64,000 bases of DNA, from contig JAHCIT010000003.1 in NCBI GenBank assembly GCA_026129095.1, positions 62,001-126,000 on the forward strand. Direction: 5' to 3'. The stretch comes from Deltaproteobacteria bacterium. Lineage in GTDB: Bacteria > JAGRBM01 > JAHCIT01. How positions within the stretch are numbered: position 1 is the stretch's first letter; each line of letters starts with the position of its first letter. The translations under genes and the position numbers were made by a program. The notes under the pieces are model-generated. The model did not search any database. It saw only the letters and a program-made list of their open reading frames with translations, and was not told where the DNA came from. This document shows positions 36,717 through 44,959 of this stretch, in pieces.

Positions 36717-37214
36717 GTGGCCCTCACGGAACACCCAGAAAGTGAACGGTACTATATTCCCACAACCAGGGGTTGCTTTGCCTGCGGGACGGAAAATCAG
36801 TGCGGAATGCAGCTTCAGGTTTACCGGTGGAACCGGGACATGCATTTTTACTGTGATACTTCGCTGAAGTCTCACATGCGGGGCATGTCGAAGACCGCTC
36901 ACGGTGGTATCGTGGCAACCCTGCTCGATGAGGTGGTCGGGATCACCGCCGCCCAGTCGTCAGACAAGAAGTGTGTCACGGTGGAATTGACCGTGAAGTT
37001 CAGGAAGCCGGTTTTTATCGAAAGCCTCGTACGTATCGAAGGCTGGGTGGACGATATCGGTGAGAAGATTGTCCGGGCCAGTGGCCGGATTATCAACCCC
37101 GATGGCGAGGAACTGGCTACCGTTTCGGGGAAGTTCTTCGCCCTTGATATGGAGAAGGCCCAGGCCTTCCTGAACCTCAAGGGGATGCAGAACACGGAGA
37201 AGCTCCGGGAGTAG
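36717..37214 (+). CDS. PaaI-type hotdog thioesterase
   Basis: A 165-residue hotdog-fold protein of the PaaI/4HBT group: N-terminal GCFACGTENQCGMQL (a Cys-containing lead often seen in this subfamily), the central AHGGIVATLLDEVVGITAAQ catalytic helix and VTVELTVKFRKPV strand. It likely hydrolyses an acyl-CoA. It starts at GTG 36717 behind an excellent ribosome binding site, AAAGGAGG at 36701-36708. Its stop lies 2 bp from the convergent end of cinA. Confidence 0.85.
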   Translation: MALTEHPESERYYIPTTRGCFACGTENQCGMQLQVYRWNRDMHFYCDTSLKSHMRGMSKTAHGGIVATLLDEVVGITAAQSSDKKCVTVELTVKFRKPVFIESLVRIEGWVDDIGEKIVRASGRIINPDGEELATVSGKFFALDMEKAQAFLNLKGMQNTEKLRE

Positions 37215-37216
37215 TT

Positions 37217-38509
37217 CTATCCCCGTTCCTCCAACGGCAGGGCATCGGTACGGTTCCCGTCGACAGGCAGCCCTGTCAGGTGGCGGCGGAGCATGTCGAG
37301 GGCGGTCATGGCGGTGATCTGCCGGACCTGATGACGGCTGCCGGGAAAGTAGATTTTCCTCGCAAATGTGGAGGCCGGTGTCGCTAGCGCAACGAACACC
37401 GTTCCTACCGGCTTCTGAGGCGATCCGCCCGTGGGCCCCGCAATTCCGGTAGCCGAAAGCGCAAATCTTGAGCCAGAAAGTTTCCGCGCACCTTCGGCCA
37501 TTGCCCGTGCGCAGGTTTCGCTCACGGCCCCATGCTCGGCGAGTATTGCCTCGCTGACGCCAAGCACATCCCGCTTTGCTGTATTGGTGTAGGTGACAAA
37601 GCTCCGGTCGAAGTAGGACGAAGATCCCGGAACCGATGTCAGCATCTCGCCGATCATGCCGCCTGTACAGCTTTCAGCAAGTGATATGGTCCCCTTCTCC
37701 ATTTTCAGCAGTTCTCCAACGGTTTCTTCCATTGAAGGCCCGTCAGAGAAAATACTGGGACCAAGCCGCTTGAACACTTCCCTGGATGCGGACTTGAGAA
37801 GCTGCCGGGCGGCTTCGGCATCTTTCCCCTGGACAGTGAGCTTTACCTGGATTTCGGGGAAGTGGGCGCGAAAGCCGAGCTTTACGCCGGGGAACTGTGC
37901 TTCCAGTCTTGAAAGCAGTTCGTCCACTTTCGACTCGGGAAGCCCATGGGTTCGGAGAACCCGGACCTGGAATATGCTGGGCTCCGGCCGGAGTTTCTCG
38001 ATTCGCGGGGCGACCTGTTCGGAAAACATCTTCTTCATCTCGGAAGGGACGCCTGGCATGAAGAAGAAAACCGCCCGTCCTAGCTTCATCGTAAACCCCG
38101 GCGCGGTCCCGACCGGGTTCGGCAGCACCTCAGACAGTTCGGGAAGCAGGGCTTGCTTGCGATTGTTCTCCGGCATCGGGCGGCCACGGGCCTGCCAGAG
38201 CATCTGCATCCGCTGCAGGGCCGGTTCATCCAGCTTCAGGCCGCAACCGGCTACCTTCGCGGCGATTTCGGTTGTCAGGTCATCCACTGTGGGGCCAAGC
38301 CCGCCGGTGCAGGCGACGATATCAGCCCGTCCTCCAAGTTCGCGGAAGGCGGCTTCAAGCCGTTCCCGGTCGTCGCCGACGGTAGTATGCCGGGTAACGA
38401 CGAAACCGAGCGTCCCCAGCTGATCGGCGAGCCAGGTGGCGTTGGTGTCGGTAATCTGGCCGGTGAGCACTTCGTCGCCAGTGGACAGGATTTCACAGGT
38501 GAGACTCAT
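37217..38509 (-). CDS. cinA: CinA-like competence/damage-inducible protein
   Basis: The 430 residues combine the N-terminal MoCF/COG1058 domain (ILSTGDEVLTGQITDTNATWLA; GGLGPTVDDLT, up to about 170) with the C-terminal CinA/PncC nicotinamide-nucleotide amidase domain (LAESCTGGMIGEMLTSVPGSS; ATGIAGPTGGSPQKPVGTV). The latter deamidates NMN for NAD recycling; the former has ADP-ribose pyrophosphatase activity in some species. ATG 38509 has GGAGG 5 bp upstream (plus CCTCC at 38515-38519); GTG 38521 is upstream in frame. The gene follows pgpA in the same direction, the usual order in Geobacter-like genomes, but recA does not follow. Confidence 0.95.
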   Translation of the reverse strand: MSLTCEILSTGDEVLTGQITDTNATWLADQLGTLGFVVTRHTTVGDDRERLEAAFRELGGRADIVACTGGLGPTVDDLTTEIAAKVAGCGLKLDEPALQRMQMLWQARGRPMPENNRKQALLPELSEVLPNPVGTAPGFTMKLGRAVFFFMPGVPSEMKKMFSEQVAPRIEKLRPEPSIFQVRVLRTHGLPESKVDELLSRLEAQFPGVKLGFRAHFPEIQVKLTVQGKDAEAARQLLKSASREVFKRLGPSIFSDGPSMEETVGELLKMEKGTISLAESCTGGMIGEMLTSVPGSSSYFDRSFVTYTNTAKRDVLGVSEAILAEHGAVSETCARAMAEGARKLSGSRFALSATGIAGPTGGSPQKPVGTVFVALATPASTFARKIYFPGSRHQVRQITAMTALDMLRRHLTGLPVDGNRTDALPLEERG

Positions 38510-38548
38510 GGATGCCTCCACAGGCGGATCAGGGAATGGAGCCGGGTC

Positions 38549-39079
38549 TTAGCCCCAGAACCAGGCTGGCAGGTGCCCGCTGCGGGAAAGATAGCCAAGG
38601 ATATGCATGCACACCAAAGTCCAGATGCCAGCCATGAAGTCATCCAGAACGACGGGGTGGGCGCCCTCGTGCTTGCGGTCGAAGATCCGGCATGGCCAGG
38701 GCTTGGCGATATCGAAGATCCGGAACAGGACGATACCGGTTATCAATGTATATGGGGTTACCGGCACCAGCATCATGCCCGTCAGAAATCCCACGAGCTC
38801 ATCAATCACGATGTCAGTGGAATCGTGTGTCTGGAATAGCGGATCACATACACTGATTGCCCAGACTCCGGCGAAATAGAACCCCGCCAGCGTTACGGCA
38901 TAGAGCAGCGGGGGCATCAGGCCGAATCCGAAATACCATAATGGGGCGGTAGCCAACGTTCCCCATGTACCAGGAGCGCCCGGGAGATGCCCCACATAAC
39001 CCATCGTTCCGATAAAATGGGCGATGTGATCGGCCACAGAGCCGTGCTGAATGGGTCTGACCGGTTTCCGGTTTGGCAT
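38549..39079 (-). CDS. pgpA: Phosphatidylglycerophosphatase A-like
   Basis: An integral membrane phosphatase that turns phosphatidylglycerophosphate into phosphatidylglycerol. From ATG 39079 it has 176 residues with the family blocks GYVGHLPGAPGTWGTLATAP, DIVIDELVGFLTGMM and FRIFDIAKPWP, and four hydrophobic segments. The same frame stays open upstream and encodes a zinc-ribbon-like stretch (see findings), so a longer form starting at GTG 39217 is possible. pgsA, the preceding step of the pathway, is at 44318. Confidence 0.9.
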   Translation of the reverse strand: MPNRKPVRPIQHGSVADHIAHFIGTMGYVGHLPGAPGTWGTLATAPLWYFGFGLMPPLLYAVTLAGFYFAGVWAISVCDPLFQTHDSTDIVIDELVGFLTGMMLVPVTPYTLITGIVLFRIFDIAKPWPCRIFDRKHEGAHPVVLDDFMAGIWTLVCMHILGYLSRSGHLPAWFWG

Positions 39080-39209
39080 CCTGACCGGGTGCGATAGCAC
39101 GGGCGCGAGGGTTATCCCAACGGCGCAATTGCACTTTGCTGGCGGAATATGGTTAGGTCTCCGGCAGCCGGGGCATTTGACGTAATCCGGCCGGGGAGAT
39201 TCCAGGAGT

Positions 39210-40001
39210 ATGTCCACACCGCTGATACAGGTGGAGCGGTCCCCATCCGGGGTAGTGACGCTGGCGCTGAACCGCCCCAATGCGCTGAATGCCATGACCG
39301 CCGAACTGGGCGATGCCCTGATCCATAAGATATCTGACGTTAAAAGCGATCCTGACGTCCGTGCGGTAGTGCTGACAGGTGTCGGCAAGGCCTTTTCAGC
39401 CGGTGGCGACCTCAAGATGATTGAGGAGAACGGAAACCAGCCCATCCTCGAAAACCGCACCTATATGAAAGAGTTCTACAGGCGGTACCTCACGATCCGC
39501 GAGATACCGGTTCCGGTGATTGCTGCTTTTAACGGGGCGGCCATTGGTGCGGGGCTGTGTATCGGACTCGCTTGTGATATCCGTCTTGCGTCGGATGACG
39601 CGAAGCTGGCCCTCAACTTCGTGAAGCTGGGGCTTCATCCGGGTATGGGAGCGACATGGCTGCTCCCGCGGCTTGTCGGTCCGCAGGCAGCCGCCGACCT
39701 GCTGCTGACCGGCCGCACCCTTACCGCCGAAGAAGCACTCCGGATCGGCCTTGTTCACCGGGTGGTCCCGAAGGACCATATTCTGCTCGAAGCGGTCAAG
39801 CTGGCAGAAGAAATCGCCCATCAGGCGCCAGTGGCGGTCAGGCTGACGAAGAAAGCGCTTCAGCATTCGGAGGGGAACTCGCTGGACGAACAGCTCGATT
39901 TCGAGGCGATCCAGCAGGCGGTGACCTTCGCCACGGAGGATTTCCGCGAGGGGATATCCGCAGTGAAAGACAAGCGTATTCCGAAATTCCACGGCAAATA
40001 G
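39210..40001 (+). CDS. Enoyl-CoA hydratase/isomerase family protein
   Basis: A crotonase-fold protein of 263 residues with LNRPNALNAM, the oxyanion-hole motif AFSAGGDLKMI and IAAFNGAAIGAGLCIGLACDIRLAS. One of the usual catalytic glutamates is not obvious: the second motif reads LNFVKLGLHPGMGATWLLPRL, with Lys-Leu-Gly-Leu where the hydratase often has EITIG, so it may not be a true hydratase. ATG 39210 has AGGAG at 39204-39208. It is divergent from pgpA and followed by rph. Confidence 0.88.
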   Translation: MSTPLIQVERSPSGVVTLALNRPNALNAMTAELGDALIHKISDVKSDPDVRAVVLTGVGKAFSAGGDLKMIEENGNQPILENRTYMKEFYRRYLTIREIPVPVIAAFNGAAIGAGLCIGLACDIRLASDDAKLALNFVKLGLHPGMGATWLLPRLVGPQAAADLLLTGRTLTAEEALRIGLVHRVVPKDHILLEAVKLAEEIAHQAPVAVRLTKKALQHSEGNSLDEQLDFEAIQQAVTFATEDFREGISAVKDKRIPKFHGK

Positions 40002-40034
40002 CCGGCGACTCTTGCCGCAGAAAGTGACCTCCTG

Positions 40035-40766
40035 ATGACTACTCGAAGTGACGGCAGGGCTCCAGCCGATCTCCGTCCGGCGAAGATACAGAGGAACTTC
40101 ATCGTTCATGCGCCCGGAAGCTGCCTGATCGAGATGGGTCTCACCCGCGTGATCTGCACGGCCACGGTCGAAAGCTCCGTGCCACGGTTCCTGCTGGGGA
40201 AGGGCGAAGGCTGGGTCACGGCCGAATACGGGATGCTGCCGGGCTCCACCCATACGCGCACCGACCGGGAGGCGGCCAAGGGCAAGCAGTCCGGCCGGAC
40301 CATGGAGATCCAGCGGCTCATCGGCCGGGCGCTCAGGGCGGTAACCGATTTTGGCAAGCTCGGCGAGCGGTCGATCCGGATTGATTGCGACGTGATCCAG
40401 GCAGATGGCGGAACGCGTTGTGCATCGATAACTGGCGCCTGGGTGGCACTTCACGATGCCATCGTGCACCTGCATGAACGGAACCCGGGGATGCCACCTG
40501 TGTCTGAAATCCTGACCGGCCATGTGTCTGCCGTCAGTGTCGGGATGCTGGTTGGAACGGCGATTCTGGATCTCTGCTACACGGAGGATTCTACGGCCGA
40601 AGTGGACATGAATGTGATCGCCACAGGGGCAGGCAAGCTGGTCGAGGTCCAGGGTACGGCCGAGCGCGGGGTGTTCAGCCGCGAGGAACTCGACAAGCTG
40701 CTGGATCTTGGTCTCAAGGGTTGCGCCGAACTCGTCAGTCTTCAGAGGAAAGCCATCGAGGGTTGA
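40035..40766 (+). CDS. rph: Ribonuclease PH
   Basis: A phosphorolytic 3'-5' exoribonuclease that trims tRNA 3' ends. The 243 residues contain [44 protein letters not shown] (phosphate site Arg/Thr residues), [23 protein letters not shown] and the C-terminal [20 protein letters not shown]. All typical blocks are present and length is usual. It is 33 bp after the hydratase and overlaps the first possible start of rdgB (TGATG), the common rph-rdgB pair. Confidence 0.96.
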   Translation: MTTRSDGRAPADLRPAKIQRNFIVHAPGSCLIEMGLTRVICTATVESSVPRFLLGKGEGWVTAEYGMLPGSTHTRTDREAAKGKQSGRTMEIQRLIGRALRAVTDFGKLGERSIRIDCDVIQADGGTRCASITGAWVALHDAIVHLHERNPGMPPVSEILTGHVSAVSVGMLVGTAILDLCYTEDSTAEVDMNVIATGAGKLVEVQGTAERGVFSREELDKLLDLGLKGCAELVSLQRKAIEG

Positions 40767-40783
40767 TGTTGAAGGCTCCGCCG

Positions 40784-41410
40784 ATGCCGCGAAAACTGCT
40801 CGTTGCGACCACAAACCCCGGCAAGATCCGGGAGCTGAGGGACCTTCTCGCGCCGCTTGGCCTTTCGGTCGTATCATTCGCTGATGAAGGTATGTCGCCA
40901 CTGCCTCCGGTTGAGGAGACCGAGCAGTCGTTTGAAGGCAATGCCCGGCTCAAGGCGGTCGCGTACGCCGACTTCTATAAACTTCCGGCGCTTGCCGATG
41001 ATTCCGGACTGACGGTGGATTTTCTGGGCGGCGCACCCGGCGTGCAGAGTGCACGGTATGCCGGTCCAGAAGCGAACGATGCGAGCAATGTCCGCAAGCT
41101 ACTTTCTGAGCTAGGTTCAGTATCTGAAAGTGAACGAAAAGCCGGATTTGTGTGCGTTTTATGTCTAGCCTTGCCCAGTGGACAGCAGTGGCACTTCCGT
41201 GGCGAGTGCCGGGGCAAAATCGCACCGGGGCCGGTGGGAGAGGGCGGATTTGGCTACGACCCCGTATTCATCAGCGATGAACTACCCGGGCGCACATTCG
41301 CCCAAATCACGCCGGAGGAAAAGGCGTCAGTAAGCCATCGGGGACGGGCGGTGCGGGAACTGGTCAGGCGACTGGAAACCGGGCTGCTGGACGAAATCTT
41401 TGCCGGATGA
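40784..41410 (+). CDS. rdgB: Non-canonical purine NTP pyrophosphatase (RdgB/HAM1)
   Basis: Hydrolyses ITP, dITP and XTP to monophosphates, cleaning the nucleotide pool. From ATG 40784 it has 208 residues: LLVATTNPGKIRELRDLL, SFEGNARLKAVAYA, LADDSGLTVDFLGGAPGVQSARYAG and FGYDPVFI are all family signatures. GAAGG at 40771-40775 supports this ATG; ATG 40766 overlapping the rph stop codon is an alternative. The next gene is tRNA-Pro, 73 bp on. Confidence 0.95.
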   Translation: MPRKLLVATTNPGKIRELRDLLAPLGLSVVSFADEGMSPLPPVEETEQSFEGNARLKAVAYADFYKLPALADDSGLTVDFLGGAPGVQSARYAGPEANDASNVRKLLSELGSVSESERKAGFVCVLCLALPSGQQWHFRGECRGKIAPGPVGEGGFGYDPVFISDELPGRTFAQITPEEKASVSHRGRAVRELVRRLETGLLDEIFAG

Positions 41411-41483
41411 ATCCAATTGATACTATAGCCTTATGGCCATTCCCTAGCCCTTAAAGGGGCCTTGTGGTAATCGGCAGCCGAAC

Positions 41484-41559
<76 letters not shown>

Positions 41560-41616
41560 GTCCGCTCTGGACTTAAGGCAGAAGGCCAATCTGCCGGGGA
41601 AAGGGAAACCTTCCAA

Positions 41617-43188
41617 GTGCAGCGAATTGTCCGGAACCGCCCACGAAATCCGGGGTTGGCTCATTCCATACTTATCATCCTGCCGGTCGTCATGACGCTG
41701 GCGGTCCTTCTGACTGCATCCGGTGACGCCGGGGCCCAGCCCGCACGGAAAAAGAACACGGCGGTGACGCCTGCTCCGGCGGAAACCGGCGGCAAACCGG
41801 AACCGGTACCGGCTGAGACCGTGCCGCCGTTCACCCGGTTTTACGAGCCGGTTATCCTGAACGGAAAAACCCTGCCGGGTTTCATGGGGAAAAGCATCCG
41901 CAGTTTTCGGGTAGGCGTGGCGGCAGGCGATGGCGTCTCGCTGAAACCGATTCCGTTTCAGGTGGATGAGCGTAACGAACGTAATGGTGCCTTTGTCTAC
42001 TCGCTGGGACCCGGCGCTGATTTTCGTGACGAGACACCAGGGATATTCGACGAAAACGATGAAATCGTGTTCCTGGCCCGTGATGCGGGGTCGCGCCTTT
42101 CGGCCGGGGCCCGCGAGAATCTGGGAGCCGGTGTCATTGAGGCGACCTTGATCGACCAGCGAAACGGGTCACGGATGTGGGCCTATCTGTTCCCGCATTC
42201 CGATATGCTCCCGCTCTCGGACATAAAGCGTGTGAAGCTGGATGACCCGGACGAGGGCCTTCGCGTCACTGCCGAGGGATACGGTTTCCGTCTGGCCCGG
42301 GACTGCCAGCTTACGTTCGACTATCTCGCAGTGAGGGACGGCGCGATCCCGGAAGTGAATATCATGGACCGGCTGAAAGTCCGCGGATGGGTGAAGCTGT
42401 TCGGGCTTATCAGCATCAAGACCAATGAATGTGACTGGACGAGCAGGTACCATGCTGCTGTGGATGGTCCGGTGCGTGTTATCCGGAGGACCAAAAATAG
42501 CTATACGATCACGGTCGTTCCGACGGTCCGGTTTGATACCGAACTGGTGTTCTACCCTCATCATTTCGAGGTGGCGATTACCGGACGCCTTCCGTTCGAC
42601 CTGCGCCGGGTTGCCCCCAGCGGGGGATTTGGTGTTTATGTGGATTACAATGATGCGGTGAAAGGAGCTCAGTTCTATACGGGCGCCTATACGGAGGGAG
42701 TTACCTTCGACGGCACGCCCAAAACCGAGCCCACCCCGGAAGTCCTAGGCCGGGTTCCCTACGTCTGGAGCGCACTCTACGGTGTCGGTCCGGGCCGGAA
42801 TCTCGGATGGTTCTCCCGTGTTGTTCCGGGTTTCAATGTCCCGACGAAATACGCGCCGCAGATCAATGATGACGACCGCGCCGCAAACCCGCCGGAAAGC
42901 TATCCCGGAGTGCACGAGATCGGGTTCAAGGTAGATTCATTGGATGAAATGCAGGGCGGCCGGTTCGCTATCTCTTCGGTGCTCTACAGGACGAAGGATT
43001 GGAGCCCCGCGGATGTCCAGTCGCTTCTCGATGTGGTGGATAAGCCTCTCTTGGTCGAACTGTCCCCGGCCGACGGTGTTAGTGTACCGGTGACCCGCTT
43101 TACCCTGTCCACTCGTCCCAATGAACCGCCGCTTCCGGCCGAGGCGGATGGCACGGACGGAACTCCCGCAGGCAAGGGCAGCAAGTAA
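41617..43188 (+). CDS. Exported protein of unknown function
   Basis: A 523-residue protein with a clear signal peptide (SILIILPVVMTLAVLLTASGDAGA, about 17-40) and a Pro/Ala-rich linker (45-70). The mature part is soluble and beta-rich: IPFQVDERNERNGAFVYSLG, IFDENDEIVFLARDAG, VRFDTELVFYPHHFEVAITG. I do not recognise the family. FDENDEIVF followed by repeated aromatic strands suggests a carbohydrate-binding or beta-sandwich fold, but this is a guess. The C-terminal DGTDGTPAGKGSK tail is disordered. It starts at GTG 41617, with purine-rich GGGGAAAGGGA at 41597-41607, and stands between tRNA-Pro and the OYE gene. Confidence 0.7.
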   Translation: MQRIVRNRPRNPGLAHSILIILPVVMTLAVLLTASGDAGAQPARKKNTAVTPAPAETGGKPEPVPAETVPPFTRFYEPVILNGKTLPGFMGKSIRSFRVGVAAGDGVSLKPIPFQVDERNERNGAFVYSLGPGADFRDETPGIFDENDEIVFLARDAGSRLSAGARENLGAGVIEATLIDQRNGSRMWAYLFPHSDMLPLSDIKRVKLDDPDEGLRVTAEGYGFRLARDCQLTFDYLAVRDGAIPEVNIMDRLKVRGWVKLFGLISIKTNECDWTSRYHAAVDGPVRVIRRTKNSYTITVVPTVRFDTELVFYPHHFEVAITGRLPFDLRRVAPSGGFGVYVDYNDAVKGAQFYTGAYTEGVTFDGTPKTEPTPEVLGRVPYVWSALYGVGPGRNLGWFSRVVPGFNVPTKYAPQINDDDRAANPPESYPGVHEIGFKVDSLDEMQGGRFAISSVLYRTKDWSPADVQSLLDVVDKPLLVELSPADGVSVPVTRFTLSTRPNEPPLPAEADGTDGTPAGKGSK

Positions 43189-43263
43189 GACCACCCGAAA
43201 GAAGCCGTCGGCCTGTAGCGGCCTCCCTTTCCCTCACAGCTGATCCCGGCTAAACCTGCCGCC

Positions 43264-44313
43264 ATGGCAGACATTTTCGATAGCTTTGAACTGAAACATC
43301 TCAAGCTCCCCAACCGTGTCGTTGTGGCGCCGATGACCCGGATGCAGTGCGGGACCGAAGGCATTCCCACGGACGCCGTGATTGCGTACTACCGGCGCTT
43401 TGCCGAAGGCGGGGCGGGGCTCATTATCACCGAAGGTGTCTATACCGACACTACGGCGTCGAAAGGCTATTTTGGCGAGCCAGGCATTGTGAATGGCGCA
43501 CAGGAAGCCGGCTGGAAGAAGGTCGCCGACGCAGTCCACAGTGCTGGCGGTCTTGTGGGCATGCAGCTATTCCACACCGGGCGCTGCTCGCACTCAAAGA
43601 TCATCGGCCGGACTCCACTCGCGCCATCGGCGGTTCCCGCCAAAGGGATGCATGCGTCGGCTGGAGGGCCGATGGAAATGCCCGAGGCCATGACCGAGGC
43701 GCAGATCGAGGAATCATTGCAAGGGTTCACCGATTCATCCCGGAAGGCCAAGGCTTCCGGGATGGACTGCGTGGAGATTCATGGCGCCCACGGATATCTC
43801 ATCCACCAGTTCTATTATTCCGATTCCAACACACGCACCGACCGTTGGGGTGGCATGATCGAAAACCGGATCAGGTTTCCTGTGGAACTCGTCCGCCGGG
43901 TCCGCGCGGCCGTAGGGCCGGACTATCCGGTCCTTTACCGCTTCAGTGAATTCCGCGTGGATGATCTCAAGTATTCCCATCCCGAAACGCTCGATATATT
44001 CCGGGCCCTTGTTCCTGCGCTGGAAAAGGCCGGTGTGGACGTGTTTCACGTCTCGACCTACGACGCGTTCAAGCCTTTTCATGATACGGGCAAGCCGTTG
44101 CTTGCCCATGTGCGGGAGATGACGAAGAAGCCGCTTGTTGGCGTGGGCAAGCTCGGTGAAGACCCCGCGCGCGCCCGTGAACTGGTCCGGTCGGGCCTGG
44201 CGGAACTGGCTGCACTCGGGAAGCCGATGCTCGCCAATGCCGACTGGGCGAACCGGGTTCGCACTGGCCAGCCATTGACTCCATTCGAGCCGATGATGAT
44301 GGCCCGGCTTTAG
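43264..44313 (+). CDS. Old Yellow Enzyme-family NADH:flavin oxidoreductase
   Basis: An FMN-binding TIM-barrel oxidoreductase of 349 residues. It has LPNRVVVAPMTRMQCG, FHTGRCSH, the substrate-binding pair in CVEIHGAHGYLIHQF and the signature SDSNTRTDRWGGMIENRIRF, with the C-terminal FMN loop VGVGKLGEDPARA. It is of the short, single-domain type that reduces activated C=C bonds; the natural substrate is unknown. ATG 43264 starts 75 bp after the exported protein. Its stop lies 4 bp from the convergent pgsA. Confidence 0.93.
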   Translation: MADIFDSFELKHLKLPNRVVVAPMTRMQCGTEGIPTDAVIAYYRRFAEGGAGLIITEGVYTDTTASKGYFGEPGIVNGAQEAGWKKVADAVHSAGGLVGMQLFHTGRCSHSKIIGRTPLAPSAVPAKGMHASAGGPMEMPEAMTEAQIEESLQGFTDSSRKAKASGMDCVEIHGAHGYLIHQFYYSDSNTRTDRWGGMIENRIRFPVELVRRVRAAVGPDYPVLYRFSEFRVDDLKYSHPETLDIFRALVPALEKAGVDVFHVSTYDAFKPFHDTGKPLLAHVREMTKKPLVGVGKLGEDPARARELVRSGLAELAALGKPMLANADWANRVRTGQPLTPFEPMMMARL

Positions 44314-44317
44314 AAAA

Positions 44318-44926
44318 TCACTTCGCTTGCCGGTCAGCCTGGATGAAGGCAACAAAATACCGGACACCGCTGTAGAATGTGAACACCGTGGCGATATACA
44401 GGAATACCAGGCCGATGGCGTGGAAATTCACGTCTGGAACGGGCAGGGGGGACTCATCACCCCACAGTTCGCTAAGCCTGTAGTGCAGCAGCAGGAAACT
44501 GACGGCGGCAAACTGGTAAACGGTTTTTGACCGCCCACTCGTGGTTGAGTTGATCCGCATGCCTCGCTCGGCAGCGATAGCCCGCAAGCCTGTCACGGCA
44601 ATTTCCCGGAACATGAGCAGCGACACAACCCAGGCTGGGGCCCACCCGTGGGGGATGAGTGCAACCAGTGGACAGAGAATGATGATTTTATCCGCCAGTG
44701 GGTCCAGAAATTCCCCCAGCGGTGTAATCAGATTGTATTTGCGGGCGATATAACCATCGAGCCAGTCGGTCGCGAAGGCAGCCATGAACAGGACGGTTGC
44801 TGCAAGGGCTTCTCCCGTCGTAGGTGGCGCGAGCGACAGCGGATTAAGGAGTGCGACGACGACTGGAACCAGTGCAAGCCGCAGGACGGTCAGGGTATTG
44901 GGAAGGTTCAGGTTTTTGGACGCCAT
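44318..44926 (-). CDS. pgsA: CDP-diacylglycerol-glycerol-3-phosphate 3-phosphatidyltransferase
   Basis: An integral membrane enzyme that makes phosphatidylglycerophosphate for phosphatidylglycerol. The 202 residues show the CDP-alcohol phosphotransferase motif DWLDGYIARKYNLITPLGEF plus DPLAD (D-x2-DG-x2-AR-x8-G-x3-D-x3-D) and about five hydrophobic segments. ATG 44926 has GGAGCGG upstream. It is the last gene of the SLT-AIM24-pgsA run on the minus strand, 33 bp after the AIM24 gene; whether pgsA also has its own promoter cannot be seen. Confidence 0.96.
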   Translation of the reverse strand: MASKNLNLPNTLTVLRLALVPVVVALLNPLSLAPPTTGEALAATVLFMAAFATDWLDGYIARKYNLITPLGEFLDPLADKIIILCPLVALIPHGWAPAWVVSLLMFREIAVTGLRAIAAERGMRINSTTSGRSKTVYQFAAVSFLLLHYRLSELWGDESPLPVPDVNFHAIGLVFLYIATVFTFYSGVRYFVAFIQADRQAK

Positions 44927-44959
44927 CTCCGCTCCGGTGGAGGAGCCTAGACGTCCGGA

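Noticed and set aside
39396-40901. Minus-strand frame of 501 codons opposite the hydratase and rph
   Set aside because: Shadow of two conserved genes (crotonase and RNase PH signatures on the plus strand).
41189-41203. TGGCAC...GGC, a sigma-54-like match
   Set aside because: It is inside the rdgB coding region with no gene start downstream; chance match in GC-rich DNA.
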